A stretch of DNA of 32,529 nt from an uncultured SAR86 cluster bacterium (GTDB lineage Bacteria; Pseudomonadota; Gammaproteobacteria; Magnimaribacterales; AG-339-G14): NCBI GenBank assembly GCA_902522825.1, contig CABYXE010000002.1:1-32529 (forward strand). The letters run 5' to 3'. A model generated the notes under the pieces. That model made no database searches and was not told the origin of the DNA. It saw only the letters and a list, made by a program, of their open reading frames with translations. Both the position numbers and the translations under genes were made by a program. Of this stretch, positions 22,461-30,784 are shown piece after piece; position 1 is the first letter of the stretch, and each line of letters opens with the position of its first letter.

Positions 22461-23684
22461 ATGGATAAATTTCCAGTAGGCGGATACTGCGACTCGCGGT
22501 TTAAAAAAATAGAATCTATTTTTACGGAAGCTATTGAATCTGGGCACGAACTTGGAGCTTCATTAGCAATTGAGCACGAAGGTGAAATGGTTGTTAATTT
22601 GTATGGTGGCCACAAAGACGAAAATAGAAAAGATTCTTGGGAGCAAGAAACTTGGGTAAATGTGTTTTCTGTAACAAAGGCGGTTACAGCAACTTGTATA
22701 GCTAAATTAATTGACGAAGGTAAATTAGATTTTAATGAAAAAGTTACTACCTATTGGCCAGAGTTTGGTAACAATGGAAAAGAGAATACAAAAGTAAGTG
22801 ATTTTTTGTGCCATCGAGCAGGTATGTTTGGCTTTGCAGAGGGAATTCCAATTACCAACTGGACTAAATGGGATCATTTTACAAAAGCCTTGCAAGAACA
22901 AAAACCTATAAGAGAGCCAGGCTCATCGCAAGGCTATCATGCGCTAACATATGGCTGGTTAGTTGGCGAGATTCTTAAAAGGATAGATGGCAGGTCTGTT
23001 GGGAAATATTTTGAAGATGAAATTGCTATTCCTTTTGGTGTTGATTTTAAAATTGGATTAGATTTGGAAGATTTCTCTAAATGTGCCGATATGATTATGA
23101 TTGAGAGAGACGATACTCAAAGCTTTCCTCTAGAGCGCATCAAATACATCCCATCCTTTATTTTGCCAAGAAAACTTAAAAATCTAAAAAATGCTATTGT
23201 CGATGGAGACTTTTATTGGGCTTTCCAGTCTGTAGCGCAAGGAGCAGGGCTAACTGGAGTGAATGATCCAGAATGGAGATGTGCAGAAATTCCGTCAGCA
23301 AATGGCCACGGCAGTGCAGAAGGCTTGGCTAAACTTTTCGGGATTCTAAGCTCTGGTGGAACAAGAAATGGTAAAACTATAATTAGCTCAGAAACTTTAA
23401 ATACGGTCACAAAAATGTTTTCAAATGGTCCAGATACAGTTTTGATGGGTGGAGATATGGCTTTTGGTTTGGGCTATATGTTACATAATAAATCTGCCAG
23501 AATTGAAGAGTCTCCAAGATATTCAAAAGGATATTTTGGTCATGCCGGTATTGGCGGCGCAGTGGCTTATGGCGATAAAGATAAAAACTTTGGCTATGCT
23601 TTTCTCTGCAATCAAGAACATCAAATGAGAGATCTCTATAAAACATCAAATCAAATATCTAAGGCTCTTCACTCGATTATTTAA
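22461..23684 (+). CDS. Serine hydrolase, EstB/LACTB type
   Basis: 407 residues, class C beta-lactamase fold without a signal peptide. The nucleophile is SVTK (S70, K73); GYHALTYGW (Y159) is the tyrosine motif and FGHAGIGG the later conserved HxG region. The openings GASLAIEHEGEMVVNLYGG and LSxFLCHRAG-like VSDFLCHRAGM are typical of EstB-like esterases. These hydrolyse esters and lactones rather than antibiotics. The ribosome site is a run of six G. Its position just after the BVMO suggests it hydrolyses the BVMO product. Confidence 0.9.
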   Translation: MDKFPVGGYCDSRFKKIESIFTEAIESGHELGASLAIEHEGEMVVNLYGGHKDENRKDSWEQETWVNVFSVTKAVTATCIAKLIDEGKLDFNEKVTTYWPEFGNNGKENTKVSDFLCHRAGMFGFAEGIPITNWTKWDHFTKALQEQKPIREPGSSQGYHALTYGWLVGEILKRIDGRSVGKYFEDEIAIPFGVDFKIGLDLEDFSKCADMIMIERDDTQSFPLERIKYIPSFILPRKLKNLKNAIVDGDFYWAFQSVAQGAGLTGVNDPEWRCAEIPSANGHGSAEGLAKLFGILSSGGTRNGKTIISSETLNTVTKMFSNGPDTVLMGGDMAFGLGYMLHNKSARIEESPRYSKGYFGHAGIGGAVAYGDKDKNFGYAFLCNQEHQMRDLYKTSNQISKALHSII

Positions 23685-23686
23685 AA

Positions 23687-24079
23687 ATGTTTAGTCACAT
23701 AATGATTGGCGCAAATAATATTGAAGAATCAAAAAAATTTTACGATGAAATTTTGGGTGTCTTGGGCTGTAAGCCTGGAAAATTTTTTCCGAATCTAACG
23801 GGCCAAACCAGATATTTTTATTTTCACGAAAATATGACATTTTGCATTTCTGAACCTATTGATAATGAGTTAGCAACGCATGGTAATGGCACCACCATAG
23901 GCTTCAGTATAAAAAATCTAGAACAAGGCAATCTCTGGCATGCAGCTGGCTTAGAAAACGGTGGTAAAACTTGTGAGGGACACCCTGGAATAAGAGAAGG
24001 AGAAGGATACAAAATGTATTTGGCTTACTTGAGAGATCCTTCTGGAAATAAATTATGTGGATTTCTAAATTTGAATTAA
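23687..24079 (+). CDS. VOC-family (glyoxalase/bleomycin-resistance fold) protein
   Basis: 130 residues, one pair of beta-alpha-beta-beta-beta modules. The first module is MFSHIMIGANNIEESKKFYDEILGVLG with H4 as the first metal position; the second runs NGTTIGFSIKN to YLRDPSGNKLCGF. The usual final Glu after the DPxGN turn is replaced by K-L-C, so metal binding may be altered. It starts 2 bases after the esterase stop without a clear ribosome site, suggesting translational coupling. Substrate unknown. Confidence 0.85.
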   Translation: MFSHIMIGANNIEESKKFYDEILGVLGCKPGKFFPNLTGQTRYFYFHENMTFCISEPIDNELATHGNGTTIGFSIKNLEQGNLWHAAGLENGGKTCEGHPGIREGEGYKMYLAYLRDPSGNKLCGFLNLN

Positions 24080-24089
24080 CAATAAAAAT

Positions 24090-24713
24090 ATGAGTTTTAG
24101 AAATCACTGGCTAATTTCATCAATTATTTATCTAATTTTTTTCTTTTGGTACACAAATATTTCTGGACCTTTAACTGAGGCAGAAATAGATCTCGTAATT
24201 AAAAGAATAGAGAATGGCAAAACAATAATTTCTCAAGATGATAGAGAAAATTTTTACAAATTTTTGCAAGAAGATGATGGCGGTGATTTTTACATGGTTA
24301 ATTATTTAGATATTAATGAAAATCCTCCTATCATGGAAAAGACGGGCCAAGGCGCCTCTGCTTTTGAATTATTAAATTACTATATGGAGTATATGTACCC
24401 AGAACTATTCATAAGAGCTTCTCACCCTGTATTTGCCGGAACAGTAACAGCAAATGCAATAGATCACATAGGTGCTGAAGAGACCAAAGAATGGGACCAA
24501 GTAGCAATTATGAGATACAGAAGCATAAGAGATATGTTAGAAATTGCTAACAATGAAATTTTCTCTGAAAGACACGAGTACAAAACAAATGCTTTATTAA
24601 AGACTATAGCCATTCCAGTGAGCGCACCTGTCTTTTTAGATTTTAGAATCATTATTTTTATGATTTTATTGATAATAACCTTGATAATAGATAGGTTAAT
24701 AAGCAGAAAGTAA
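24090..24713 (+). CDS. Membrane-anchored protein of unknown function
   Basis: 207 residues. One helix at each end (about 6-22 and 185-203) brackets a soluble domain of about 160 residues. The domain has GDFYMVNYLDINENPP, a tyrosine-rich AFELLNYYMEYMYPEL, ASHPVFAGTV and VAIMRYRSIRDMLEIANN. The last resembles the R-Y-R-S-R-x-D-x strand-helix of DUF1330/ABM-like ferredoxin-fold proteins, so a dimeric alpha-beta barrel fold is possible. I do not recognise a function. It lies between the VOC gene and a membrane protein gene, all in one direction. Confidence 0.7.
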   Translation: MSFRNHWLISSIIYLIFFFWYTNISGPLTEAEIDLVIKRIENGKTIISQDDRENFYKFLQEDDGGDFYMVNYLDINENPPIMEKTGQGASAFELLNYYMEYMYPELFIRASHPVFAGTVTANAIDHIGAEETKEWDQVAIMRYRSIRDMLEIANNEIFSERHEYKTNALLKTIAIPVSAPVFLDFRIIIFMILLIITLIIDRLISRK

Positions 24714-24733
24714 TATTTTTTAAGGGGGAAAAT

Positions 24734-25231
24734 ATGCCAGCAATTTCATTTTTAGGTTGGGTGCATACTATTTTAGGAGTCTCAGCACTTTTAATTGGAT
24801 TTTATTCTTTGGCAAAGTATAAATTTATAAAAGCTAAAAATCTTTCTGGAGAAATATATCTTGGCTTTACTCTAATCGTTGCAATCTCGTCTTTATTTAT
24901 TTATCACCAAGGAGGGTTTGGCCCAGCCCACTTCATGGGCGTGTTAGCAATTCTGGCAGTAATGGTAGGTTTTGTAGCAGAGAAGAAAAGGATCTTTGGA
25001 TTTTTTACACCTTATGTTGAAACACTTGCATACACCTCGACATTTCTGTTTCATGTCTTACCTGCAATCACGGATGGATTGAGAAGACTGCCTCCTAGCG
25101 ATCCATTTATAGATTCTTTTGAAGACCCATTGTTATTAAATTTCTTTTTGCTCTTCTTAACTATGTATATAGTAGAGTTGGGGATTCAATTTATATTAAT
25201 TTTTAAAAACAGGAAGACGGCTTTAAATTAA
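24734..25231 (+). CDS. Polytopic membrane protein, DUF2306-like
   Basis: 165 residues, about five hydrophobic helices. The N-terminal WVHTILGVSALLIGFYSL, central FIYHQGGFGPAHFMGVLAI with two histidines, and FLFHVLPAITDGLRRLP follow the style of DUF2306 membrane proteins, where the membrane histidines are conserved. Function unknown; heme or metal binding is possible. A good ribosome site (AAGGGGG) precedes the ATG. It lies 10 bases upstream of the MDR reductase gene. Confidence 0.7.
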   Translation: MPAISFLGWVHTILGVSALLIGFYSLAKYKFIKAKNLSGEIYLGFTLIVAISSLFIYHQGGFGPAHFMGVLAILAVMVGFVAEKKRIFGFFTPYVETLAYTSTFLFHVLPAITDGLRRLPPSDPFIDSFEDPLLLNFFLLFLTMYIVELGIQFILIFKNRKTALN

Positions 25232-25241
25232 GGAGACATTA

Positions 25242-26378
25242 ATGACAGAATTAAAATCTAAAGAAATTAGATCTGAGATAACTAGTGAAGGAAAATTAAA
25301 TTTATCAATTGCTATTTCAGATGTGCCTATTCCTGGCGATGACGAAGTTTTAATTAAAGTAGAAGCGTCGCCTATTAATCCTTCAGATTTAGGTTTGTTA
25401 ATAAGTTTTGCTGCTGATCTTGATAGTATTTCTTCTTCAGGTTTAGGAGATGAAACAGTCACAACTATGGGAATTCATCCAGGACTGATGCAATCAATGA
25501 AACCTAGATTGGATAAATCTATGCAAGTCGGTAATGAAGGCGGCGGTGTCATTGTAGATGCTGGAAAAAACGTAAAAGATTTAATAGGTAAGACGGTTGG
25601 AGTTGCTGGCGGCGCTATGTATTCTCAATACCGCTGTTTACCTTCAATGAGTTGTTTGGTCATGAATGATGGTACAACTTCTGCAGAAGCAGCCTCTTCT
25701 TTTGTTAATCCTCTCACTGCGCTTGGATTTACAGAAACAATGAAACTAGAAAATCATACAGCCTTGGTTCACACTGCAGCGGCATCAAATTTAGGACAAA
25801 TGTTAGTTAAGATTTGTCTTGCTGACGATATCCCTCTAGTAAATATAGTGAGAAAACAAGAACATGTAGATTTACTTAAAAACTTAGGAGCTAAATATAT
25901 TTGTAACACTTCTGATGAAGATTTTATGAAGTGTTTAATAGACTGTTTAGTTGAAACTGGTGCCACTCTCGGTTTTGATGCAACAGGCGGAGGTAATGAA
26001 GGAAAATTAGCAGGACAGATTTTATCTGCCATGGAAATTGCTGCAAATAAAAATGCTACGGAATATAGTCGTTACGGATCTGACACTTATAAACAAGTTT
26101 ATATTTATGGTGGCTTAGATCCAACTCCTACAGTTTTGAATAGATCCTTCGGACTCTCTTGGGGCCTGGGCGGATGGTTATTAACTCCTTTTATAGGAAG
26201 AGTAGGCATGGAAAAATTTCAAGAAATGCGAGATAGAGTGGCTAAAGAAATTAAAACAACTTTTGCCAGTAATTATACAAAAGAGGTTTCTTTAGAGGAG
26301 ATGTTGGCTCCGGATGCTATAAAGACTTATGCTAAACAAGCGACTGGAACAAAATATTTGGTAACGCCACATAAGTAA
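25242..26378 (+). CDS. Zinc-independent MDR oxidoreductase
   Basis: 378 residues of the medium-chain dehydrogenase/reductase family. The N-terminal GroES-like part has PGDDEVLIKVEASPINPSDL and VGNEGGGVIVDAG (96-108); the NADPH domain has VHTAAASNLGQMLVKIC (176-192), then DATGGGNEGKLAGQIL. The zinc-binding residues of alcohol dehydrogenases are absent, so it belongs with quinone and enoyl reductases (QOR or 2-enoyl-CoA reductase type). A 25-residue stretch (about 55-80) rich in Ser and Asp is inserted near the start. It could reduce an enone intermediate in the BVMO gene set. The GGAGA ribosome site is clear. Confidence 0.88.
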   Translation: MTELKSKEIRSEITSEGKLNLSIAISDVPIPGDDEVLIKVEASPINPSDLGLLISFAADLDSISSSGLGDETVTTMGIHPGLMQSMKPRLDKSMQVGNEGGGVIVDAGKNVKDLIGKTVGVAGGAMYSQYRCLPSMSCLVMNDGTTSAEAASSFVNPLTALGFTETMKLENHTALVHTAAASNLGQMLVKICLADDIPLVNIVRKQEHVDLLKNLGAKYICNTSDEDFMKCLIDCLVETGATLGFDATGGGNEGKLAGQILSAMEIAANKNATEYSRYGSDTYKQVYIYGGLDPTPTVLNRSFGLSWGLGGWLLTPFIGRVGMEKFQEMRDRVAKEIKTTFASNYTKEVSLEEMLAPDAIKTYAKQATGTKYLVTPHK

Positions 26379-26381
26379 TTT

Positions 26382-26633
26382 ATGTTGCTTAGGATATTTG
26401 GGGTAGGTTTAATCTTATTATCAGCAGCTGTTTATCCATTAATAGGAGCTATAGCATTAAATTCTTATTTTACTGTCACAGAAAAAGCTATTTATTCTTC
26501 TTTGGCGTATGGCTTTAGTTGGTTAATTTTATTGTTGGGAGTTTTTTTAGCAGGACCTGAATTAGTAGAAAAATTAAAGTTAGTTTACGAAAGATTCAAA
26601 AACAGAATTTTAAAAAAAAATAAGGGGATTTAA
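26382..26633 (+). CDS. Small two-helix membrane protein
   Basis: 83 residues with two hydrophobic helices (about 4-25 and 42-62) and a basic tail KNRILKKNKGI. No family recognised. It starts 3 bases after the MDR gene and its TAA shares one base with the next start codon, so it is part of the same unit. Confidence 0.65.
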   Translation: MLLRIFGVGLILLSAAVYPLIGAIALNSYFTVTEKAIYSSLAYGFSWLILLLGVFLAGPELVEKLKLVYERFKNRILKKNKGI

Positions 26634-27841
26634 TGAGAATGTATTGGATATTTACTGGCATCATCGTAGTTTTAATTATTTTGGCTATAATGTTTGGACC
26701 TAATGCTTGGAGGCTTTACAAAGTGACTCACCTTTTCGATAAAAATACTATTTCCTATAACTTTATAAATATGAAGGAGTTTTTTCCAACTTCAACTCCA
26801 ATAAAAGCTTCAAATAATCCTTACGTCTTCAAGAAAAGAGATGATTTTTTATTACCAGATCTATTTGAATTTGAGGGAGAGGAGAAAAAAATAAAAGAAG
26901 CAATTGATTATTTTAATACAGATGGCCTGATGATTTTGAAGGATGGAGAGATAGTTTACGAAAATTATTGGAATAAAAATAAAGAGAATAGTAAGCATAT
27001 AATTTGGTCTGTTTCTAAGTCTTTTTTGTCTGCTCTTGTAGGAATAGCTTTAGACGAAGGCTTAATTGAAGATATAAATGACCCCATCATCAAATATTTG
27101 GATGATTTTAAAGGCACTGGATATGAGGGAGTCTCAATTAAAAATCTTTTACAAATGTCTTCTGGAATAAAATTTAATGAGGATTATGGTGATCCCGATT
27201 CGGATATCAATAGATATGGCAGGGTAACTGCTACCGGAACCTCGCAGAGAGAGTTCGCAAAAACACTTAAAAACTCAAAAAAGCCAGGAACTTATAATCA
27301 CTACATCAGCTTAGATTCTCAAATGTTGGGGATGTTGGTTGCAGAAGTATCTAATATGAGCGTTAAAGAATATTTGTATGAAAAAATTTGGAGTCAAATT
27401 GGAATGCAAGACGATGCATTTTATCTAACTGATAAACAAGAAGTAGAAATGTCTCTAGGTGGTTTGAACGTAACCTTAAGGGATATGGCAAAATTTGGAC
27501 AACTTTACTTAAACAAAGGGAAATGGAATGGCAATCAAATAGTTCCCTCTGAGTGGGTTGCAAACTCAACCGTGCCATTAGACAAACATGTTCAACCTAA
27601 TGCCGGAGAAGAATTTACTTCAGATGCTTGGGGTTACGGATATCAATGGTGGGTTCCTGGCCCTGAAGTTTCTGATTATACTGCTCACGGAATATACAAT
27701 CAGTTCATTTATGTAAATCCAGAATCGAATGTTGTTATTGCTAAAACTTCTTCCAATTATAATTTTGTTGAGGAAAGGCAATATACTAAAGATGCTCACA
27801 TCGCTATTTTCAGAACTATAGCCAAATCTTTTTCACAATAA
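26633..27841 (+). CDS. Membrane-anchored serine hydrolase, NylB-like
   Basis: 402 residues. A single N-terminal helix (about 5-21) is an uncleaved anchor or signal, so the catalytic domain should face the periplasm. The nucleophile is SVSK (S126, K129); YNHYISLDSQMLG is the tyrosine motif, and WGYGYQWWVPG with HGIYNQFIYVNPESNVVIAKTS end the fold. It is a paralog of the gene at 18642-19784 (shared ILKDGEIVYE-SVSKSF region). NylB-like enzymes cleave short amides and esters. The start overlaps the preceding stop by one base. Confidence 0.88.
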   Translation: MRMYWIFTGIIVVLIILAIMFGPNAWRLYKVTHLFDKNTISYNFINMKEFFPTSTPIKASNNPYVFKKRDDFLLPDLFEFEGEEKKIKEAIDYFNTDGLMILKDGEIVYENYWNKNKENSKHIIWSVSKSFLSALVGIALDEGLIEDINDPIIKYLDDFKGTGYEGVSIKNLLQMSSGIKFNEDYGDPDSDINRYGRVTATGTSQREFAKTLKNSKKPGTYNHYISLDSQMLGMLVAEVSNMSVKEYLYEKIWSQIGMQDDAFYLTDKQEVEMSLGGLNVTLRDMAKFGQLYLNKGKWNGNQIVPSEWVANSTVPLDKHVQPNAGEEFTSDAWGYGYQWWVPGPEVSDYTAHGIYNQFIYVNPESNVVIAKTSSNYNFVEERQYTKDAHIAIFRTIAKSFSQ

Positions 27842-27854
27842 AAATTATTTAAAA

Positions 27855-28451
27855 TTGAACTCTTCAATTAAAACGATTGTTCCCGAAATTCATTTGGCAA
27901 ATAGGCCCAAATTCATCCAATGGTTCGGTAGATCTTTGCACAAAGTATCTGGATGGAAAGTAGAGGGAGAAATACCAAATTTAAAGAAATTTATTTTAGT
28001 AGGAGCTCCGCATACCTCAAACTGGGATTTTGTCCATGCTTTGATTTTGATTTGGGCTATAGATTTAAAGCTAAATGTTTTGGCTAAACACACTCTTTTT
28101 AAAATACCTTTTTTGAAAAATATTCTCTCTGGAATAGGAGGGATTCCTGTCGATAGAAAAAATCCTCAATTAGTTGTAGACGAAGTTTCCAAGTTAACTG
28201 ATGGTGACGGAGGAGTCATTATTGGGCTTACTCCAGAAGGAACAAGAAAAAGGGTAGAAAAGTGGAAGAGCGGATTTTTGAGGATTGCAGAACAAACTGA
28301 AAGCAAAATTGTTTTAATAGGCATAGACTTTGATAAAAAGATTTGCTCCTTTAGTGGTTTTTTTGATCCAACGGGAGATAATGATAAAGATATAGAATAT
28401 ATAAAAAGTTTTTATAAAAAATTTAAACCAAAAATACCAAATAATTTTTAA
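27855..28451 (+). CDS. PlsC-like acyltransferase
   Basis: 198 residues. HTSNWD (H53, D58) is the HxxxxD catalytic motif of glycerolipid acyltransferases, GGIPVDR (95-101) the acceptor motif and PEGTR (127-131) the third motif. It transfers an acyl chain to a lysolipid or other hydroxyl; at about 200 residues it belongs to the short subfamily distinct from PlsC itself. No ATG exists near the N-terminus, so TTG at 27855 is the best start; no clear ribosome site is seen, which suggests coupling to the upstream hydrolase 13 bases away. Confidence 0.85.
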   Translation: MNSSIKTIVPEIHLANRPKFIQWFGRSLHKVSGWKVEGEIPNLKKFILVGAPHTSNWDFVHALILIWAIDLKLNVLAKHTLFKIPFLKNILSGIGGIPVDRKNPQLVVDEVSKLTDGDGGVIIGLTPEGTRKRVEKWKSGFLRIAEQTESKIVLIGIDFDKKICSFSGFFDPTGDNDKDIEYIKSFYKKFKPKIPNNF

Positions 28452-28471
28452 CTACTTGGGGGAAATAAATT

Positions 28472-28888
28472 ATGGAAATGTATCAAATTGTATTTGTAGG
28501 ATTATGGCTTATTCTCACAACTATTGTTTTTCAAGCAATAATAATGGTGGGTGCTCACAGGGCGGAAAAAGACTATAAAGTCGGAAAAATAGATCCTAAT
28601 TTAGGTCAAGAATCTTTCTTTTTTAGAAGCCATAGAGCTTTTTGGAATTCTTTAGAAAATATTATTCCTATTCTAGGAATGGCTATAGTTGCTATTATGT
28701 CCGGGTATAGTCCGTTTAAATTGGGAATAGTAACTTGGATTTATGCAATTTCTAGAATCATTCATATGCTTCTTTATTATTATATTGCCACAGAAGAAAA
28801 TCCCAGTCCCAGAAGTTATTTTTATGGATTTGGATTATTAGCCACACTCTACTTAATTGTTGATCTCGGAATCTTTTTGATATTTTAG
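28472..28888 (+). CDS. MAPEG-family membrane protein
   Basis: 138 residues, four helices. FRSHRAFWNSLENIIPILGM is the MAPEG motif (R-x-x-R-A-x-x-N-x-x-E-x-x-P), and RIIHMLLYY lies in the third helix. It is the second MAPEG gene of the window, with little sequence likeness to the first outside the motif. A GGGGGAAA ribosome site is present. Specific function unknown. Confidence 0.87.
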   Translation: MEMYQIVFVGLWLILTTIVFQAIIMVGAHRAEKDYKVGKIDPNLGQESFFFRSHRAFWNSLENIIPILGMAIVAIMSGYSPFKLGIVTWIYAISRIIHMLLYYYIATEENPSPRSYFYGFGLLATLYLIVDLGIFLIF

Positions 28889-28907
28889 ATTCAACATATA
28901 ATGGCTC

Positions 28908-29759
28908 ATGAGTCTTTTAAAGGAGAATATTTCCTTTGTCGTTGTCTGTTATAAAAGCAGTGCAGCTCTTAAATCACTTTTAATATCTATTCCAAAAGAG
29001 CTCGAGGTCGTCTTAGTAGACAACTCAAATGATAAAGAAACTAGCGAAATTGCAAACTCCTATGATTGCACACTAATACAAAATCAAGAAAATATTGGAT
29101 ATGGTGCAGCATGTAATCTTGGCGCTGAAAAAGCTTCCGGCACTTATCTTTTATTCATCAATCCGGATTCTGAGCTGAAGCCCGAAACCCTTAATGAATT
29201 AATTAAAGCAGCAGATAATTATCCAAATGCAAGCGCTTTTAATCCTAAAATAATAGGTCGGTCAGGAAAGCAAAGTTTTAAAAGAAGGTCAGTTCTTCTT
29301 CAAAAATCGGAATGGATGAGTAGGAAATTTCCTGAATCTGATAAAGAAGTATCAGTTTTAAGTGGGGCCGCAATATTTATTAAGAAAGAAAATTTTACAA
29401 AAATTAATGGTTTCGATGAAAAAATATTTTTGTATCACGAAGACGACGATATTTCTATAAGACTAAAAGAGGAGATTGGACCGTTGATTTATATTCATAA
29501 CTCAATAATCACACACATTGGCGGAAGCTCAAGTTCGAGAGACAAGACTATTGCAAAAATTAAAGGCTATCACATGGGTAGATCAAGAGTTTATGCTCAA
29601 AAAAAACATGGTTTAAAAGTAGTTACAATAAGAAATATTATGTTGGCTGTAATTCAAATACTTTCCCCTGAAATGCTTTTTTCCAAAAGAAAAAGAGCTA
29701 AATATACTTCTTTCTTAAAAGGAGTTTTCGCAGAACTTAATTTAAAAAGGATATTTTAA
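28908..29759 (+). CDS. Family 2 glycosyltransferase, rhamnosyltransferase-like
   Basis: 283 residues of GT-A fold. The N-terminus SFVVVCYKSSAALKSLL and VVLVDNSN bind the nucleotide; NIGYGAACNLGAEKASGTYLLFINPDSEL holds the NPD metal motif (the DxD equivalent); FLYHEDDDISIRLKEE carries the catalytic ED-D acceptor motif. These features fit the rhamnosyltransferases that add L-rhamnose to surface polysaccharides, and the rml genes directly downstream support that. An ATG at 28901 is in another frame. The stop shares one base with the rmlB start. Confidence 0.9.
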   Translation: MSLLKENISFVVVCYKSSAALKSLLISIPKELEVVLVDNSNDKETSEIANSYDCTLIQNQENIGYGAACNLGAEKASGTYLLFINPDSELKPETLNELIKAADNYPNASAFNPKIIGRSGKQSFKRRSVLLQKSEWMSRKFPESDKEVSVLSGAAIFIKKENFTKINGFDEKIFLYHEDDDISIRLKEEIGPLIYIHNSIITHIGGSSSSRDKTIAKIKGYHMGRSRVYAQKKHGLKVVTIRNIMLAVIQILSPEMLFSKRKRAKYTSFLKGVFAELNLKRIF

Positions 29760-30754
29760 TGATTGTTGTAACCGGAGGAGCAGGATTTATAGGTTCTAAT
29801 TTTATTTTAAAGTGGCTCGAAAACTCTAAGGAAAATATATTAAATATAGATAATCTTAGTTATGCTGCAAATTTAAGGAACCTAAAGGTTATTGAATCGG
29901 ATCCTAGATACTCTTTTATCAAAACAGACATTCAAAATAAAAATGAAATTACAGAAATAATTAAAGAACTCAAACCGAGAGCTATACTTAATTTTGCTGC
30001 TGAAAGTCACGTAGATAGATCAATCGAAGGCCCTGAAAGTTTCATAAATACTAATATTCTTGGGACATACTCCTTGCTGGAAGCTTCTTTAGATTATTGG
30101 AATGAATTAGATGAAAGCGATAAGAAAATTTTTAGATTTTTTCATATTTCAACAGACGAAGTCTTTGGTTCTTTAAATTTAAACGAGAAAAAATCAACAG
30201 AAAATAGCTCCTATAAGCCAAACAGCCCTTATTCCGCATCTAAGGCAGCAAGCGATCATTTGGTAAGAGCTTGGCATCATACTTTTAAGTTACCAACTTT
30301 AGTTTCAAATTGCACAAACAATTATGGCCCTCACCAGCATGAAGAAAAACTTATTCCTCTAGTTATTACCAAAGCTTTAAAAAATGAGAATCTTCCCATA
30401 TACGGAGATGGGAAAAATATTAGAGATTGGCTCTATGTAGAAGATCATTGCGAAGCAATTATGAAAATATTAGAGAGTGGCAAACCAGGTGAGACTTATA
30501 ATATTGGGGGTAATTGCGAAAAAAATAATTTAGAAGTGGTTGACGAAATTTGTAAAATTTTAGATTCTAAGAATCCAAAGCAAAATGGCTCTTCTTATTC
30601 AGAACAAATAAAGTTTGTAAAAGATCGACCCGGACATGATTATAGATACAGCCTAGATATAGCAAAGATAGAAAATAACTTAAATTGGAAGCCAAAGGAG
30701 TCCTTTGCGTCAGGTTTGGCAAAAACAGTCCAGTGGTATCTAGATCGATCATAA
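29759..30754 (+). CDS. rmlB: dTDP-glucose 4,6-dehydratase
   Basis: 331 residues of the extended SDR family. The NAD site is TGGAGFIGSN (5-14), the catalytic Thr-Asp-Glu is at 132-134 (STDEVFG), and Y158-x-x-x-K162 (YSASK) completes the active site. NYGPHQHEEKLIP and GDGKNIRDWLYV are typical of RmlB. It converts dTDP-glucose to dTDP-4-keto-6-deoxyglucose, step two of dTDP-L-rhamnose synthesis. Length is slightly below the usual 350. Confidence 0.96.
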   Translation: MIVVTGGAGFIGSNFILKWLENSKENILNIDNLSYAANLRNLKVIESDPRYSFIKTDIQNKNEITEIIKELKPRAILNFAAESHVDRSIEGPESFINTNILGTYSLLEASLDYWNELDESDKKIFRFFHISTDEVFGSLNLNEKKSTENSSYKPNSPYSASKAASDHLVRAWHHTFKLPTLVSNCTNNYGPHQHEEKLIPLVITKALKNENLPIYGDGKNIRDWLYVEDHCEAIMKILESGKPGETYNIGGNCEKNNLEVVDEICKILDSKNPKQNGSSYSEQIKFVKDRPGHDYRYSLDIAKIENNLNWKPKESFASGLAKTVQWYLDRS

Positions 30755-30784
30755 TAATTTAAGTTAAATTAATTAAAAATATTT

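Noticed and set aside
28901-28910. ATG at 28901 as a start for the glycosyltransferase.
   Set aside because: It is in another frame; the ATG at 28908 opens the real frame.
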